64,000 nucleotides of DNA from CBDHDN01 sp965261585 (GTDB lineage Bacteria; Pseudomonadota; Alphaproteobacteria; UBA6615). Below, piece by piece: positions 17,337 through 26,419 of the stretch. Below the pieces are notes generated by a model. That model did no database searches. It was not told the DNA's origin and saw only the letters and a list, made by a program, of their open reading frames with translations. The DNA lies in NCBI GenBank assembly GCA_965261585.1, contig CBDHDN010000029.1, positions 248,001 through 312,000 on the forward strand, read 5' to 3'. The stretch's first letter is position 1; every line of letters begins with the position of its first letter. A program made the translations under genes and the position numbers.

Positions 17337-17500
17337 AATCCCCGGACTCGATCCGGGGCCCAGGAACACGGGGACGGGGCTGAGGCTGCGAAGCACCACG
17401 GATCACATCGCGGACCGTCGGGTCAGGAGCAACTCGATCCGGGCGCATTGGCCTCGCCTCAGGTCCTGTGTGCCTGGGCCCCGGATCAAGTCCGGGGTTT
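17337..17500. repeat. Paired palindromic intergenic repeat
   Basis: The left arm, 17337-17369, contains CCCCGGACTCGATCCGGGG followed by CCCAGGAACAC. The right arm, 17468-17500, is its inverse with few changes (GTGTGCCTGGGCCCCGGATC...). Each arm is itself a hairpin. It lies between the binding-protein and permease genes of one operon, so it may act as a stabiliser or partial terminator. A relative is at 24271-24429. Confidence 0.75.
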
Positions 17501-17567
17501 CATTATTTGAGGCATCGGGCGTTCGCCTGAGCGCCGTGGCCCCTAGCCGGGCCCGGGCGCGCGCACG

Positions 17568-18575
17568 ATGACCGGCGCCTACCTCGTGCGCCGCCTGTTG
17601 CTCGCCGTGCCGACGCTGTTCGGCGTGGCGGTGATCGTCTTCGTCGTGCTGCGTGTCGTGCCCGGCGATCCCATCGCCATGATGATCCCGCCGGGCGCCG
17701 GCGCGGCCGACATCGACAATCTTCGGAGCGTCTACGGCCTCGACCGGTCGATCCCGGCGCAGTTCCTGATCTGGCTCGGCGACGTCGTGCGGGGCGATTT
17801 CGGCACCTCGATCAGCCTGCGCCAAGACGTCGCCCAGCTCGTCGTCGGCCGGTTGCCGGCGACGCTCGAGCTGGCCGGTGCGGCGATCGTCATGGCGGCG
17901 CTCCTCGGCGGCGCGATGGCGATCGTCGGCACCTACTGGCAGGGCCGTTGGCCGGAGGTCGCGGTCGACGGTCTATCCGGCCTGCTGCTGGCGATCCCCG
18001 ACTTCCTGTGGGGCCTCGCCTTCATCCTGGTGCTCGGCGTGCTGGTGCCGGTGCTGCCGATCTCCGGCCGCCTCGACCCGCGTGTCGCATTCGACTTCGC
18101 GACCCAGTTCTACCTCGCCGAAAGCGTCGTGCGCGGCGAGTTCCGCCTGTTCGGCCAGCTCGTCACGCACCTCATGCTGCCGGCGACGGCGCTTGCCCTG
18201 CCGCTGATGGCGGTTATCGCCCGCATGCTCAAGGCCTCGCTCAGCGAGGCGATGATGCAGGACTACATCCTGCTCGCCCGGGTGCGCGGGTTCAGCCGCG
18301 CCCGCATCATCCTGCGCGAGGCGCTGCAGAATGCGTTGGTGCCGACCGTGACGCTGACCGGCGTGCAGTTCACGTTCCTGATCGGCGGCACCGTGCTGAT
18401 CGAGCGCATTTTCAGCTATCCCGGCATCGGCAACATGGCGATCGGCGCTGTCATCGAGCGGGACCTGCCGCTGATCCAGGGCCTGGTGCTGACGTTCGCG
18501 GTGCTGTTCATCGTCGTCAACTTGGCCATCGACTTGTCCTATGTGCTGCTCAACCCCCGGGTGCGCCATGGTTGA
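17568..18575 (+). CDS. ABC transporter permease, DppB type
   Basis: A 335-residue inner-membrane permease. It has an N-terminal helix (YLVRRLLLAVPTLFGVAVIVF), the DppB-typical LRVVPGDP after it and five further membrane segments. The coupling loop EAMMQDYILLARVRGFSRARIILREA contacts the ATPase. It ends VLLNPRVRHG. The stop overlaps the start of the next permease, showing translational coupling. It forms the channel with the following gene. Confidence 0.93.
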   Translation: MTGAYLVRRLLLAVPTLFGVAVIVFVVLRVVPGDPIAMMIPPGAGAADIDNLRSVYGLDRSIPAQFLIWLGDVVRGDFGTSISLRQDVAQLVVGRLPATLELAGAAIVMAALLGGAMAIVGTYWQGRWPEVAVDGLSGLLLAIPDFLWGLAFILVLGVLVPVLPISGRLDPRVAFDFATQFYLAESVVRGEFRLFGQLVTHLMLPATALALPLMAVIARMLKASLSEAMMQDYILLARVRGFSRARIILREALQNALVPTVTLTGVQFTFLIGGTVLIERIFSYPGIGNMAIGAVIERDLPLIQGLVLTFAVLFIVVNLAIDLSYVLLNPRVRHG

Positions 18576-19428
18576 GCGCGTCCATACCGCAGGCCGCCTG
18601 CTCGCCGCCAGCGGCCGCGTCTGGTTCGGCGGCATTGTCGTCGCCGTCCTCGTCGTCGTGGCCGGTGCGGCGCCGCTGTTGGCGCCACACGACCCGCTGG
18701 AACAGGATCTGCTGCTCTCGTACCTGCCGCCTGTCTGGTCCGACCAGGCCGACCCGGCCTACCTGCTCGGTACCGATGGGCTTGGCCGCGACGTGCTGTC
18801 GCGCCTGATCTTCGGCGCCCGCATTGCGCTCACGGTCGCCATCGTCGCGGCGACACTGACCGCGATCGTCGGTACCATCCTCGGCCTCCTCGCCGGCTAT
18901 TTCGGCGGCTGGATCGACATGGTGATCTCACGGCTCGTCGATATCTGGCTGTCGTTCCCGCCGGTGCTGCTGTCGATCGTGCTCGTCGCCGTGATCGGCG
19001 CCGGCCTGGACGCCGTCATCATCGCCATCATCGTCGTCGACTGGACCCGCTTCGCCCGTGTCGTGCGGGCCGAGGTGCTGGTCCAGCGCGAGCGCGAATA
19101 CGTCGCCTCGGCCGTTACCATCGGCCTCGACCACTGGCGCATCCTGGCGACGGAGATTCTGCCCAACGTCGTGCCCCTGTTGCTCGTGCTGCTGACGCTC
19201 GAGATGGGCATCGCCGTCATCGTCGAGGCGATCCTCAGCTTCGTCGGCCTCTCTATTGCCAGCGACTTCCCAACTTGGGGCGGCCTGATTCAGGAGGGCC
19301 GCCAGCAGGTCTATCAGGCGTGGTGGCTGATGGGCCTGCCGGTCGCCTGCATCGTTGCCGTCGTGCTCGGCTTCAACGCCCTGGGCGACGGCCTGCGCGT
19401 CGCGCTGGATCCGGTGATGCGGCGATGA
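18568..19428 (+). CDS. ABC transporter permease, DppC type
   Basis: A 286-residue permease. ATG 18568 overlaps the previous gene by 8 bp. It has an N-terminal helix, PHDPLEQDLL and the DppC block LLGTDGLGRDVLSRLIFGARIALTV (written here in part). The EAA loop is VQREREYVASAVTIGLDHWRIL, and the C-terminal block is LSIASDFPTWGGLIQEGRQ. Its stop overlaps the ATG of the first ATPase (ATGA). Confidence 0.93.
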   Translation: MVERVHTAGRLLAASGRVWFGGIVVAVLVVVAGAAPLLAPHDPLEQDLLLSYLPPVWSDQADPAYLLGTDGLGRDVLSRLIFGARIALTVAIVAATLTAIVGTILGLLAGYFGGWIDMVISRLVDIWLSFPPVLLSIVLVAVIGAGLDAVIIAIIVVDWTRFARVVRAEVLVQREREYVASAVTIGLDHWRILATEILPNVVPLLLVLLTLEMGIAVIVEAILSFVGLSIASDFPTWGGLIQEGRQQVYQAWWLMGLPVACIVAVVLGFNALGDGLRVALDPVMRR

Positions 19429-20300
19429 GCGCGGTTCTCGAGATCGCCGACCTGCATGTCGAGATCGCCGTCGGCGGCCGGCGCCAGCCCGTGTTGCGCG
19501 GCATCGACTTCGCGCTGGCGCCGGGTCAGGTGCACGGCCTGGTCGGTGAATCCGGTGCCGGCAAGACGATGGTCGCGCGCGCTGTGCTCGGCATCCTGCC
19601 GCGCGCCGCGATCGTCACCGCCGGGACGCTGCGCTTCGACGGCCAGGACCTGCTGACGCTGTCCGAGGCCGCGCGGCGCCGCCTGCTTGGCCGCGGCATG
19701 GCGCTGATCCCCCAGGACCCGATGACGGCGCTCAACCCGGTGCACCGGGTCGACCGCCAGCTGACCGATGTCGTGCGCCTGCAGCTCGGGCTCGACCGCG
19801 CCGCCGCCCGGATCCGCGCCCTGGAGCTGCTCGACCAGGTCCACATCCGGGCGCCCGAGCGCGTGCTGCGCCAGTACCCGCACGAGCTCTCCGGCGGCAT
19901 GCGCCAGCGCGTGCTGATCGCCGGCGCGTTCGCCTGCCGGCCGCGCCTCATCGTCGCCGACGAGCCGACGACGGCGCTCGACGTGACCGTGCAGCGCCAG
20001 ATCCTGCGGCTGATCCGCGAATTGCAGCGCGAGGCGGGCAGCGCCGTCATGTTCATCACCCACAACCTCGGCGTCGTCGCCAAGATCTGCGGCCATGTCA
20101 GCGTCATCCATGCCGGCCGCGTCGTCGAGAGCGCCCCGGCGGCTGCGATCTTCTCCGGGCCCGAGCACGCCTACACGGCCGCGCTTCTCAAAGCGACGCC
20201 GCGCTATGACCGCCCGGGCGATCACTTGCAGCCGGTCTCCGCCGACCTCAACGACCGGCTCTGGGCTGCCGCCGCGGCCTATGACGCTGCCCGGACCTGA
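19425..20300 (+). CDS. ABC transporter ATPase, DppD type
   Basis: A 291-residue ATP-binding subunit. It has Walker A GESGAGKT, Q-loop LIPQDPMTALNP, signature LSGGMRQR, Walker B LIVADEPTTALDV and switch His in FITHNLGVV. The C-terminal part GPEHAYTAALLKATPR is the peptide-transporter extension, but the usual Cys-rich iron-sulfur motif is not evident. The start overlaps the stop of the DppC gene. Confidence 0.93.
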   Translation: MSAVLEIADLHVEIAVGGRRQPVLRGIDFALAPGQVHGLVGESGAGKTMVARAVLGILPRAAIVTAGTLRFDGQDLLTLSEAARRRLLGRGMALIPQDPMTALNPVHRVDRQLTDVVRLQLGLDRAAARIRALELLDQVHIRAPERVLRQYPHELSGGMRQRVLIAGAFACRPRLIVADEPTTALDVTVQRQILRLIRELQREAGSAVMFITHNLGVVAKICGHVSVIHAGRVVESAPAAAIFSGPEHAYTAALLKATPRYDRPGDHLQPVSADLNDRLWAAAAAYDAART

Positions 20301-20307
20301 GGCCCCC

Positions 20308-21909
20308 ATGATGCTCGAGGCCCGCGCGCTCCGCCTCGCCCTGCCGGATCGAGTGAAGTCGCTGTTCGGCCGGCCGCGCCGGATCGAGATCCTCAAGGGG
20401 ATCGACGTGGCGCTGGCGCGCGGCCAGTCGCTCGGCATCGTCGGCGAGTCGGGCTCGGGCAAGACGTCGCTCGGCCGCACGCTGTTGCGCCTGCATGAGC
20501 CGACCGGCGGCAGCCTGTCGTTCGACGGTACCGACATCACCCATATGGGTGAGGCCGCGCTCCGGCCCCTGCGCGCGCGCATGCAGATGATCTTCCAGGA
20601 TCCCCAGTCCTCGCTGAATCCGCGCCACCGCATCGGCACGATCGTCGCCCAGCCGCTGTTCGCGTTCGGCCGGCTCGCCGGCCGGCGGGACGGCCGCCGC
20701 GCCGCCGCCGGCCTGCTCGAGCGCGTCGGCCTGCCGGCCGCGTTCGTCGAGCGCTACCCGCACGAGCTCTCCGGCGGCCAGCAGCAGCGTGTCGGCATTG
20801 CCCGCGCCATCGCACTCGAACCGGCGCTCGTCGTCGCCGACGAGATCGTGTCCGGCCTCGACGTCTCGACCCAGGCCCAGATCCTCGCCCTGCTGGCCGA
20901 GCTCAAGCGTGACCTCGGTCTGGCGCTCGTCTTCATCAGCCACGATTTGTCGGTCGTGCGCGTGATCTGCGACGATGTGTTGGTCATGCACGGTGGCGAG
21001 GTGGTCGAGCGCGGTCGCTGTGCCGACCTGTTCGCCCGGCCGCGCCATGGCTATACTCGCGCCCTGCTCGACGCCATACCGTTGCCGGAGGTCGACACCG
21101 GCTGGCTCGACGACGACAACGAAGCCGCGCCCGCAACGCCGGCCACCGAGGGGAGGGCCAAGCCCATGCAGATCAACGGTTCCGTGGCGTTCGTCACGGG
21201 CACCAATCGCGGCATCGGCCGCGCCGTTGTCACGGCCCTGGCCGCCGCCGGCGCGGCCAAGGTCTATGCCGCCGCGCGCGATCCGGCGGGTATTTCCGAT
21301 CTGGCCGCCGACCATGCCGGCGTTGTCGAGCCGCTGGCCCTCGACATCACCGATCACGCCGCCGTCGCCGCGGCCGCCGCCCGCTGCGGCGACGTCACGC
21401 TCGTCATCAACAACGCCGGCGTCAATCAAAACGCCCCGCTGTCGGCGGCGAACGCCATCGACAACGCGCGCGCCGAGCTCGAGGTAAACTACCTCGGCAC
21501 CCTGGTGATGTGCCGCGCCTTCGCGCCGGTGCTCAAGGCGAACGGCGGCGGCGCCATCGTCAACATGCTGACGATCCTGGCGCGCGTCAACCTGCCGGCG
21601 CTCGGCAGCTACTGCGCGTCCAAGGCGGCGGCATTCTCGATGACCCAGGGCGTTCGGGCCGAGCTTGCCGGGCAGGGCACGCTCGTCGTCGGCGTCATGC
21701 CCGGCGCCGTCGACACCGACATGAGCCGCGATTTCCCGCTGCCCAAGCTGCCGCCGGCGGAGGTCGCCAAGGCTGCCCTCGCGGCGGTCGAGGGCGGTCT
21801 GGAGGACACCTATCCCGGTGACATGGCGACCGGTGTTGCCGCCGGCCTCGCCGACGATGCCAAGAAGGTGGAGAAGGAGTTTGCGCAATACCTGCCCCAG
21901 TCGCCATAG
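20308..21909 (+). CDS. DppF-type ABC ATPase fused in frame to a short-chain dehydrogenase
   Basis: One frame of 533 codons. Residues 1-286 are the second transporter ATPase: GESGSGKTS, QDPQSSLNPRH, LSGGQQQRVGIARA, VVADEIVSGLDVS, FISHDLSVV. Without a stop, a linker DDDNEAAPATPATEGRAKP leads to Met 287 (ATG 21166). From there an SDR follows, with cofactor motif TGTNRGIG, NNAG and catalytic YCASK. GGAGG at 21152-21156 is well placed for separate initiation at 21166. It could be a real fusion, two products from one mRNA, or a lost stop codon. The two parts have no obvious shared reaction. Confidence 0.88.
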   Translation: MMLEARALRLALPDRVKSLFGRPRRIEILKGIDVALARGQSLGIVGESGSGKTSLGRTLLRLHEPTGGSLSFDGTDITHMGEAALRPLRARMQMIFQDPQSSLNPRHRIGTIVAQPLFAFGRLAGRRDGRRAAAGLLERVGLPAAFVERYPHELSGGQQQRVGIARAIALEPALVVADEIVSGLDVSTQAQILALLAELKRDLGLALVFISHDLSVVRVICDDVLVMHGGEVVERGRCADLFARPRHGYTRALLDAIPLPEVDTGWLDDDNEAAPATPATEGRAKPMQINGSVAFVTGTNRGIGRAVVTALAAAGAAKVYAAARDPAGISDLAADHAGVVEPLALDITDHAAVAAAAARCGDVTLVINNAGVNQNAPLSAANAIDNARAELEVNYLGTLVMCRAFAPVLKANGGGAIVNMLTILARVNLPALGSYCASKAAAFSMTQGVRAELAGQGTLVVGVMPGAVDTDMSRDFPLPKLPPAEVAKAALAAVEGGLEDTYPGDMATGVAAGLADDAKKVEKEFAQYLPQSP

Positions 21910-21955
21910 TGGCAGGCAGCAACGCGTTTTCAGACATGGAGGAGGAGCTCTAGGC

Positions 21956-23176
21956 ATGGCAAGAACAATGACCACACCCTTGGCGACACTCGCGGTCGCA
22001 GCCGCGGCGGTGGTGCTGGGCGCCACCGGCGCCACGGCGCAGACCGTCAAGATCGGCTCGCTGTCGGCGATCACCGGCCCGATCGCCAATCTGGTGCCGC
22101 CGATCATCGAGGCCGAACAGCTGTTGATCAAGGAGGTCAACGAGCAGGGCGGTATTCTTGGTGGCCGGCAGCTCGCGCTCGTCGTCGCCGACACCGGCTG
22201 CAATGCGCAGCAGGCCGTCGACGCCGCGAACAAGGTCATCAACGTCGATCAGGTCGTCGCCGTCGTCGGCGCCCTGTGTTCCGGTGCGACGATCGCCGCC
22301 GCCAGCAATGCCGGCGTGCCGGCCGGCGTGCTGATGGTGTCGCCGACGTCGACCTCGCCGGAGCTCACGACGCTTGAGGACAATGACTACGTGTTCCGCA
22401 CCGCGCCGTCCGACGCCTATCAGGGCGAGGTGCTGGCGCGCCTCGTGCTCAGCAAGGGCATCGACCGCGTTGCCTTGACGTTCGCCAACAACGACTATGG
22501 CGTCGGCCTGGCCGGCGCGTTCCGGGAGGCTTATACCGCGCAGGGTGGCACGATCACCGGCGACCAGGTGCATGAGGAGAAGAAGGCCTCCTATCGCTCG
22601 GAGCTGGCGACGCTGTCCCAGGGCGATCCGAAGGCCCTGGTCGTGCTCGCCTATGCCGGCGACAGTGGCCTGACGATCCTGCGGCAGAGCCTCGAGAACG
22701 GCTTCTTCGAGAGCTTCATCGGCGCCGACGGCATGCGTGACGACGTGCTGATCGAGCAGCTCGGGGTCGTTCTGCTCAAGAACCTGATCCTGACCCAGCC
22801 GACGTCGCCGCCGACGAACCCGGCATTGGATGTGTTCAACACGAACTTCGCGGCCGCCGGCGGCGATCCCACATCGATCTTCGTCCAGCAGTCCTACGAC
22901 GCGGCGATGCTGGTGGCGCTGGCGATCGAGAAGTCCGGCGGCACCGACCGCACCGCCGTGCGCGACGCCCTGCGCGACATCGCCAACCCGCCGGGCGTCC
23001 AGGTCGGTCCGGGCGACTGGCGGCGCGCCGTCGAGCTAATCGCCGCCGGGACCGACATCGATTACGTCGGCGCCGGTGGGCCGATGGACTTCGACTCGCG
23101 CGGCGAGGTCGCCGGCGTGATCGGCGAGTACGTGATCGAAGGCAACACCTTCGTCGAGGCCCGCATCATCGAGTAG
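21956..23176 (+). CDS. livJ: Branched-chain amino acid-type ABC substrate-binding protein
   Basis: A 406-residue type I periplasmic binding protein (LivJ/amide family). ATG 21956 has GGAGGAGG about 8 bp upstream. A signal peptide ends ...GATGATAQ. Then KIGSLSAITGPIANLVPPI, EQGGILGGRQLALVVADTGC, VVAVVGALCSGATIAAAS and VLMVSPTSTSPELT mark the fold. It is separated from the livM-livH-livG genes, which are on the other strand beyond 24414. The ligand may be an amino acid or amide. Confidence 0.9.
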   Translation: MARTMTTPLATLAVAAAAVVLGATGATAQTVKIGSLSAITGPIANLVPPIIEAEQLLIKEVNEQGGILGGRQLALVVADTGCNAQQAVDAANKVINVDQVVAVVGALCSGATIAAASNAGVPAGVLMVSPTSTSPELTTLEDNDYVFRTAPSDAYQGEVLARLVLSKGIDRVALTFANNDYGVGLAGAFREAYTAQGGTITGDQVHEEKKASYRSELATLSQGDPKALVVLAYAGDSGLTILRQSLENGFFESFIGADGMRDDVLIEQLGVVLLKNLILTQPTSPPTNPALDVFNTNFAAAGGDPTSIFVQQSYDAAMLVALAIEKSGGTDRTAVRDALRDIANPPGVQVGPGDWRRAVELIAAGTDIDYVGAGGPMDFDSRGEVAGVIGEYVIEGNTFVEARIIE

Positions 23177-23201
23177 CCGGCCGCCCGACGATGCTTTCTC
23201 C

Positions 23202-23235
23202 AGGGGCGCCCCCGTCAGGGCGCCCCTAATTTTTG
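23202..23235 (+). terminator. Rho-independent terminator after the LivJ-type gene
   Basis: Stem AGGGGCGCCC / GGGCGCCCCT around CCGTCA, followed by AATTTTTG. It lies 26 bp after the stop of the binding-protein gene. Confidence 0.8.
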
Positions 23236-23257
23236 CGGCTGGGAAAACTCGATAACA

Positions 23258-23294
23258 AAGCTGTCACCCCGGCTCGAGGCCGGGGTGACAGCTT
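23258..23294. repeat. Perfect hairpin, single arm of the CCCCGG palindrome family
   Basis: AAGCTGTCACCCCGGC and its exact complement around a short loop of about 5 nt, between convergent genes. The core GTCACCCCGGC...GCCGGGGTGAC recurs at 24271-24429. Confidence 0.75.
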
Positions 23295-23326
23295 CAGTTT
23301 TTCGAGTGCCACGAGCGTTCGAACGC

Positions 23327-24133
23327 TCAGCCGCGCTTGGTGAGGCCGCAGATGATCTTCTCCGCGCCGACCGCCACCGGCTTGTCGTCGAGCGTGGCCG
23401 TCATGAAGATCTCGGCGTCGGCGAACAGGCCGCTGGCGGCGTGAATGAGAAAGTAGCCATCGAGCTCGAGGCCCAGCTTGACGCCGTCGACGGCGGCGGT
23501 GATGGAGGCGTCGTTGTGCACGAACAGATAGTCCTCGCCGTCGATGCTCGTCACGCCGCCGACGCGGCGATTGTCGACGAGGCCGCTGACCGCGACCGCG
23601 GCCGCCGCCGGCAGCGAGGCCTTGAGCAGCGCGTCCAGCCCCGGCAGGGCGATGTCGCCGGTCTTGCTGATCGTCGTGCCTGAATAGGCGAACTCGGCGG
23701 CCGCGGCGAGCACCCTGGCGAGCGTCGTCTGCTCCTGTTCGGTGAGCGGCGCGTTGTCTTCGGCGAACGTCATCTCACCGATCCGTCCATGCCGGTCGAC
23801 CGGTGCCGAGCCGCTCATCTGCAGCCCGTCCGAGGTGATCGCCAGGTGATAGAACGTGCCGCCATCGCGTTCGACGACCGAGGTCCAGCGCCGCGTTGCG
23901 GCCCCCCGTTCGGTGTCGGCGGAGGTCGCCCGGGCCTGGATGTCGCAGGCCAGCGCGTAGCCGCTTCTGACCCGGATCGGCATCGCCGCCGCCAACGGCA
24001 CGATCGAGCCGTCGAACGCGGCCGCGTCAGCCGCTAGCGCCTCATCCGCGTTCGCCGGCGCCATCTGCGCCATCACGGCCAAGGTCAACGCAAAGCCGCA
24101 AAGACGCCGCGCGAGCGCCATTTGCGCGTGCAT
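23327..24133 (-). CDS. Secreted protein of unknown function
   Basis: A 268-residue protein with a signal peptide (RRLCGFALTLAVMAQMAPANA). ATG 24131-24133 is preceded by GGAGGAAGG. The mature part has alternating beta-type segments (TSVVERDGGTFYHLAITSDGL, LDGYFLIHAASGLFADAEIFMTA). I do not recognise a family. It stands alone, convergent with the LivJ-type gene, in a transporter region. A periplasmic location is inferred from the signal only. Confidence 0.7.
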   Translation of the reverse strand: MHAQMALARRLCGFALTLAVMAQMAPANADEALAADAAAFDGSIVPLAAAMPIRVRSGYALACDIQARATSADTERGAATRRWTSVVERDGGTFYHLAITSDGLQMSGSAPVDRHGRIGEMTFAEDNAPLTEQEQTTLARVLAAAAEFAYSGTTISKTGDIALPGLDALLKASLPAAAAVAVSGLVDNRRVGGVTSIDGEDYLFVHNDASITAAVDGVKLGLELDGYFLIHAASGLFADAEIFMTATLDDKPVAVGAEKIICGLTKRG

Positions 24134-24270
24134 ACACCTTCCTCCTGAAAGTGATGCGACGATGGTACTGACGCCCCAATGGCGATGTAAACACCCGTAT
24201 GAGGTGCAGGGCGCGCCGTGAGTGCCCTGTGCACACTACCTCCGCCGCATAAAGCCCCGATAACAAGGAT

Positions 24271-24429
24271 GTCACCCCAGCCTTGAGCCGGGGCCTAGGA
24301 ACACAGAACCGAGGCGTGGGGCAAAGCCGCACTGATCGCGACTCTTCCAATCCATCGGCCTTTGATGTGATCGGAAGTGGTCTCACGCTTGTTCCGTGTT
24401 CCTGGGCCCCGGCTCAAGGCCGGGGTGAC
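24271..24429. repeat. Paired palindromic repeat overlapping the end of livM
   Basis: Left arm 24271-24305 (GTCACCCCAGCCTTGAGCC...) and right arm 24396-24429 are near-perfect inverses, about 90 bp apart. The right arm contains the TGA and last codons of the LivM-type gene (ending A-S-P-R-P). It is of the same type as 17337-17500. Confidence 0.78.
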
Positions 24430-25421
24430 GCTTCTGTTGGCTCCGCGCGGGTCGCCGGTTTCGCTTCGCCCTGCTTGGTCGCGGGCACCACCGGCGACCG
24501 CTCCGGCAACAGGCCGCGTGAGAACCGCTGCAGGACGACCTGCAGCAACAGGCCGATCAGGAAGATCCGGATGAAGGCGGCGCGGACCGCCCATTCCGGC
24601 GGGAAGCCGGAGGTCACGATGTCGGTCGCCGACCAGATCGTCCAGATGACGATGGGTCCCAGGATGGCGCCGCGGTTGTTGCCGCTGCCGCCGGCGATCA
24701 GCATGACCCAGACGAGGAACGTGGTCAGCAGCGGCTCCGTCGCCTCCGGCCCGATGAACTTGAACGAGTGCGCCGTCAGCGCGCCGCCCAGCCCCATGAA
24801 CATGGAGCCGAAAACGAAGGCCTCGAGCCGGAAGCGAACGACGTTCTTGCCGGCCGCGGCGGCGGCCACGTCGTTCTCGCGGATCGCCCGCATGACCCGG
24901 CCCCAGGGCGCGTGCAGGCCGCGCTCGATGATCGCGTAGACGACCACCAGGATGGCGACGATCAATGCCAGGAAGGCGAGCTGGGAGTAGGGCTGGCCCA
25001 GGGTCTCGAACGGCCGCGGGATGTTGGTGATGCCGCGCGGCCCGTTCGTCGCCCAGATCTCGTTCTTCAGGATCAGGCGGAAGATCTCGGCGATGCCGAT
25101 CGTCGCGATCGCCAGATAGTCGGCGCGCAGCCTCAGGCACAGCCGGCCCACCAGGTAGGCGATGCAGCCCGAGGTCACCATGGCCGCTATGAGGCCAACC
25201 GCCACCGGCATCTCGAACCCGCCGATGTGTTTGCCAGTTGGCGCGGTCGTCAGGATCGCGGTCGTGTAGGCGCCGATCGCGAAAAAGCCGGCGATGCCGG
25301 CGTTGAACAGGCCGGTGAAGCCCCATTGGATGTTGAGGCCGAGCGCGATGACCGCATAGATGCCGCCAGCCGTCAGCACGGCGACGACGTAGAGCACGAG
25401 GCCGAGCGCGGTGTCACTCAT
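24414..25421 (-). CDS. livM: Branched-chain amino acid ABC transporter permease, LivM type
   Basis: A 335-residue permease. ATG 25419-25421 (MSDTALG) overlaps the stop of livH, which decides the start against longer readings. It has the LivM blocks GLNIQWGFTGLFNAGIAGFFAIGAY, LRADYLAIATIGIAEIFRL, RAIRENDVAAAAAGKNV and LVWVMLIAGGSGNNRGAILG (each given in part). The C-terminal tail after LPERSPV is variable, and its last residues are encoded by a palindromic repeat. Confidence 0.92.
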   Translation of the reverse strand: MSDTALGLVLYVVAVLTAGGIYAVIALGLNIQWGFTGLFNAGIAGFFAIGAYTTAILTTAPTGKHIGGFEMPVAVGLIAAMVTSGCIAYLVGRLCLRLRADYLAIATIGIAEIFRLILKNEIWATNGPRGITNIPRPFETLGQPYSQLAFLALIVAILVVVYAIIERGLHAPWGRVMRAIRENDVAAAAAGKNVVRFRLEAFVFGSMFMGLGGALTAHSFKFIGPEATEPLLTTFLVWVMLIAGGSGNNRGAILGPIVIWTIWSATDIVTSGFPPEWAVRAAFIRIFLIGLLLQVVLQRFSRGLLPERSPVVPATKQGEAKPATRAEPTEASPRP

Positions 25422-26311
25422 CCCAACACCCGTCCCTTGAACAGCCCGCTCGGCCGCCACAGCAGCATCGCCACCATGATCGCGAAGGCGACCCCGGTCT
25501 TGTAGCCGGGCGACAGCAGCGGCGCGTCGGTGATCCACGGAAACGACGACAGCTCCTCGGCCAGGCCGATCACCATGCCGCCGGCGACCGCGCCGAAGGG
25601 GCGGCCGATGCCGCCCAGGATCGCCGCGGCGAATATCGGTAACAGCAGGTTCCAGCCCATGAACGTCGTCAGCTGCGTGTCCATGCCCAGGAACACGCCA
25701 GCCGCGGCCGCCAGACCGCCGCCGATGACCCAGGTCCAGGTGACGACCCGGTTGGTGTCGATCCCGGTGACTCTCGCCAGGTCCGGATCGTCGCTCATCG
25801 CCCGCATCGCCTTGCCCGTCCGGGTCCGCGACAGGAACCAGTGCAGCGCCAGCATCAGGCCGATCGCGACGCCGACGATCAGGATGTGGCGCTCGGCAAT
25901 GCGCAGCGAATCGAAGAAAATCAGCGGCTTCTGGATGCCCGTCTGATAGGACTGCACCTTGACGCCCCAGAAGAATTGCACGGCGGAGCGCACCATCAGG
26001 GCGATGCCGAACGAGGCGATGACGATGATGATCGTTGGGCTGCTGCGGAACGGCTTGTAGAAGACACGGTCGATGCCGATCGCAACGCCGGCCGTCAGGA
26101 CCATCGCCAGCGGCAGGACCACGAGGACCGGCACCCCGAACACGCCGACCGCCAGCAGCGCGAAGTAGGCGCCGAGGGTCATCATATCGCCATGGGCGAA
26201 ATGGGCGAACCGCATGATGCCGAACAGCAGCGAGACGCCGATCGCGCCGAGGGCGTAGATCGCGCCCAGGACGATGCCCGGGATCAGGTAGAAATTGACG
26301 AACTCCAGCAC
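25418..26311 (-). CDS. livH: Branched-chain amino acid ABC transporter permease, LivH type
   Basis: A 297-residue permease with LivH hallmarks: IYALGAIGVSLLFGIMRFAHFAHGDMM (here split), GKAMRAMSDDPDLARVTGIDT and ILGGIGRPFGAVAGGMVIGL. It overlaps livM by 4 bp. The 108-bp gap to livG contains two close copies of AACGATTGCGC. It forms the membrane channel with LivM. Confidence 0.92.
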   Translation of the reverse strand: MLEFVNFYLIPGIVLGAIYALGAIGVSLLFGIMRFAHFAHGDMMTLGAYFALLAVGVFGVPVLVVLPLAMVLTAGVAIGIDRVFYKPFRSSPTIIIVIASFGIALMVRSAVQFFWGVKVQSYQTGIQKPLIFFDSLRIAERHILIVGVAIGLMLALHWFLSRTRTGKAMRAMSDDPDLARVTGIDTNRVVTWTWVIGGGLAAAAGVFLGMDTQLTTFMGWNLLLPIFAAAILGGIGRPFGAVAGGMVIGLAEELSSFPWITDAPLLSPGYKTGVAFAIMVAMLLWRPSGLFKGRVLG

Positions 26312-26419
26312 CGCTGCCCGTGTCTCCTCCGCGTTCGCGCCCTAGTCCATAACCCTAGCGGCCGGCAACGATTGCGCCCAGCAACGATTGCGCGACCCCA
26401 CGTCCCCATGTGGCCGGGC

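Noticed and set aside
20248..22242. 664-codon minus-strand frame opposite the ATPase-SDR and LivJ-type genes
   Set aside because: Low-complexity antisense of well-supported genes, with no motif and no ribosome site.
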